Positions 62,006 to 64,000 of a DNA stretch of 64,000 nucleotides are shown in pieces. Location: NCBI RefSeq assembly GCF_036324505.1, contig NC_086350.1, positions 22,720,757 through 22,784,756 of the forward strand, in the 5' to 3' direction. Made by a program: the position numbers and the translations under genes. This DNA is from Eleginops maclovinus. Lineage: Eukaryota; Chordata; Actinopteri; Perciformes; Eleginopidae. The notes beneath the pieces were generated by a model. It was not told the DNA's origin. It made no database searches and saw only the letters and a list, made by a program, of their open reading frames with translations. The first letter of the stretch is position 1. Each line of letters starts with the position of its first letter.

Positions 62006-62712
62006 TTAAATGAAATATTTTGTTCATTACTTCCTCTAAACAGAAACTTCAACGTCTTTGGTCCTTTACTTTTTTAAATGACACTTCAACCGCGTTGTAC
62101 TTTTTCCCTCAATGTTGCCTAATCTTGAGTCTCAGGCCTGAATAATAATGTTCAGCCTATTTTTATGCATTGTGCTTACACAGATCTACATAATATCAGT
62201 GCCTTCTGAATGGCTTTCTCTCGCTTTGCATCGCCTTATCACTTTTCAATCTACTGGGAACGAACTTGTGACTGGAGCTATGACTCAATACTTCCTGCAG
62301 TGGTGTGACCCTGACCTCTCCTTTGAGGCGGTGTTGAGGGAAGGAGTTCCCCCCCCCCTGCACTCTCAAGCGTCAATCGATGCAGATTCTCCTTGAATTA
62401 CATTACATCTCGCTCGATAGGCTGGCGTAGAGCCACACAAACGGACCTGATGACTGAAGATTGCAGAGATATCTGCGGAAGGATATCCACACTTGCCTGT
62501 CATCTGAGTGACCGCAACTTTCATCCCTGATATACCTATGCTTTCATTGATTATTTCATACAGTGCAGGTCAAATATATCCAGACAGATTGTGTGTCCGA
62601 GCTTTGTTTAGCATAAAAAATGTTTAGTGTAAGGTACTACATATCTTGTTTGAGGTTTTTTTCTGTCAGAATACTGACAGGGTTATAAATAGAAACTGCA
62701 TGATCATACATA

Positions 62713-62941
62713 CAGCTCCGGAAAAAATTAGGAGTCCACTACAGCATTATCAGTTTCTCCGGTTTTACTATTTATAGGTTTGTCTTTGAGTTAAATTATT
62801 ATTATTTATTTTTTTATTGTGTTCTATAAACTACTGACAATATTTCCCAGTGTTGGAATTCAACACTGGAATGGCTGCCATACATGTAGAGATAAAGATT
62901 TAAGAAACATTTGTAGTGGTCTCTTAATTTTTCCGGAGCTG
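62713..62941. mobile_element. Short MITE with 30-bp inverted ends
   Basis: The left end CAGCTCCGGAAAAAATTAGG, then AGTCCACTACA, matches the inverted right end CAGCTCCGGAAAAATTAAGA, then GACCACTACA, with a few changes. I recognise the AGCTCCGGAAAAAATTA end from abundant fish MITEs but not the superfamily. No clear target duplication. Confidence 0.75.
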
Positions 62942-64000
62942 TTTTGAACAATAAATGTATTCATGTTAAAAATTGCCTAATTTAGATAAGTCATTTTTAG
63001 ATAATTCATTTTTGTTGCACCCAGACACACGAGCAGTTACAAAATATTGACTGTTGTTGCTTTTATGATATCCTGAACAGCAAAATTAGCTGTCATATTT
63101 CACAGTAATAATTCACAGCCAATGCGGGGATTTTGTAGGTCCATGTGCTCTGGCACCGATTTGAATTCCAAGCCCTTCTGACTTGTGCTGCATTCAAAAG
63201 CAATCAATGCTAATCAAGCTGTGGGATGCAGCAGGTTTGATGTGATTATTGAGAATCCAGTCGTCTTGCTACTCTCTCCGGGGAAACAACCCCCTGCTCT
63301 TTCTCCTCCTCTGACTATACCCACCCCCACTTCACCCTCGTATCGACCCGCACCAAGTCCGCTTTCACCCGCACCTCTACCCGATTATACAAACGCTGAG
63401 AAAGTGATCTACGACTCCTAAAGTCAAGCGGTGCCTGCTCCTGTGAGGAATCTTTCCTCAGCTGGCTTTTATTTCTGCCTCCTGTAAAGAAGTATATTTC
63501 AACAGAGACGTCCAACGAAATCTTCATATTGTATCTGTCCAATAAGATTTTGGTACAGTTTCTGCCTCAGGCAACAAAAATGTCAAGTGCAGGGTTTGAG
63601 CGAAGACATTCTTCTCCATCGATGAACAATCTAGTGTGGTGGCTTATCGGCAGTGAAAACGCCCAAGCTTCACTGCATCTTCGAGGAAGCTCAACATCCC
63701 ATTTATACGTTTATGTTTCAGCCATCCATCAACAGATTTTCTGTGGAGAACATCGATTGTGCTCTTGATCACTTATATATATACAGTACAGTACAGTGAG
63801 CAAAGTGAGGGGCTGTTTTGAAGGACTGGAGATTATATCTGTTTTCTCTATCCATTGGGCTTTGTACAAATAATCGCAATCAAACAATCCACAAAGCTGG
63901 GAAATAGAACATATATTGGGTTTTTTTTCTGCAGCACTTCCTTTTATTTATATGCTCATATTTAGGACAGCGTAGACATTTCAATATATTCACAGTTCAT

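Larger units (their letters stand above)
60941..64000 (+). other. hydin intron 17 (partial) or unassigned DNA
   Basis: No further hydin exon was recognised. Contains a TTAA-flanked element (61451-62005), a MITE (62713-62941) and two coding-like frames of unknown status (62170-62396 and 63220-63421). The stretch 61120-61340 has no repeat signature. Confidence 0.5.

Overview
The window is animal nuclear DNA, most likely from a teleost fish. Three split genes have GT-AG introns and vertebrate protein families. Long (CA)n/(GT)n tracts recur every few kilobases, and the repeats are fish-like: hAT, piggyBac and TTAA-flanked DNA transposons, tRNA-derived SINEs and 5'-truncated LINE fragments. Calretinin close to HYDIN is also the arrangement on human 16q22 (recalled, not checked).

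Layout. Positions 758-8634 (minus) hold the first five coding exons of calretinin (calb2); the gene runs off the left edge. Positions 8.7-14.1 kb are intergenic. Positions 14130-20734 (minus) hold a complete six-exon purine nucleoside phosphorylase gene of 291 codons with every catalytic residue I could check. A promoter interval follows, and at about 23.9 kb hydin starts on the plus strand. The window holds a 5' non-coding exon plus 16 coding exons (24458-60940), about 775 codons from the N-terminal part of a protein of roughly 5,000 residues; the gene runs off the right edge.

The genes are not an operon and their roles are unrelated: neuronal calcium buffering, purine salvage, and the central-pair apparatus of motile cilia. 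pnp and hydin are divergent, about 3.1 kb apart. An RFX-type X-box lies beside the likely hydin start, as expected of a ciliary gene.

The most structured non-genic DNA is hydin intron 6 (33420-49094, 15.7 kb). It holds a complete 2.5-kb hAT transposon with a 633-codon open transposase frame and a perfect 8-bp target duplication, a second hAT split by a MITE carrying nine CACGTG E-boxes, a broken piggyBac copy, an inverted-repeat element, a SINE with its own target duplication, and several CA tracts. Intron 2 (24509-29084) holds another hAT with a smaller hAT nested inside it; both target duplications are intact.

The main coding anomaly is a one-base excess in hydin exon 16, probably at a T5 run (59771-59775). 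That exon is symmetric and is followed 12 bases later by a long GT tract, so skipping it would keep the frame.

Exon boundaries were worked out by hand from splice signals, codon phase and remembered family sequences. No search was run.
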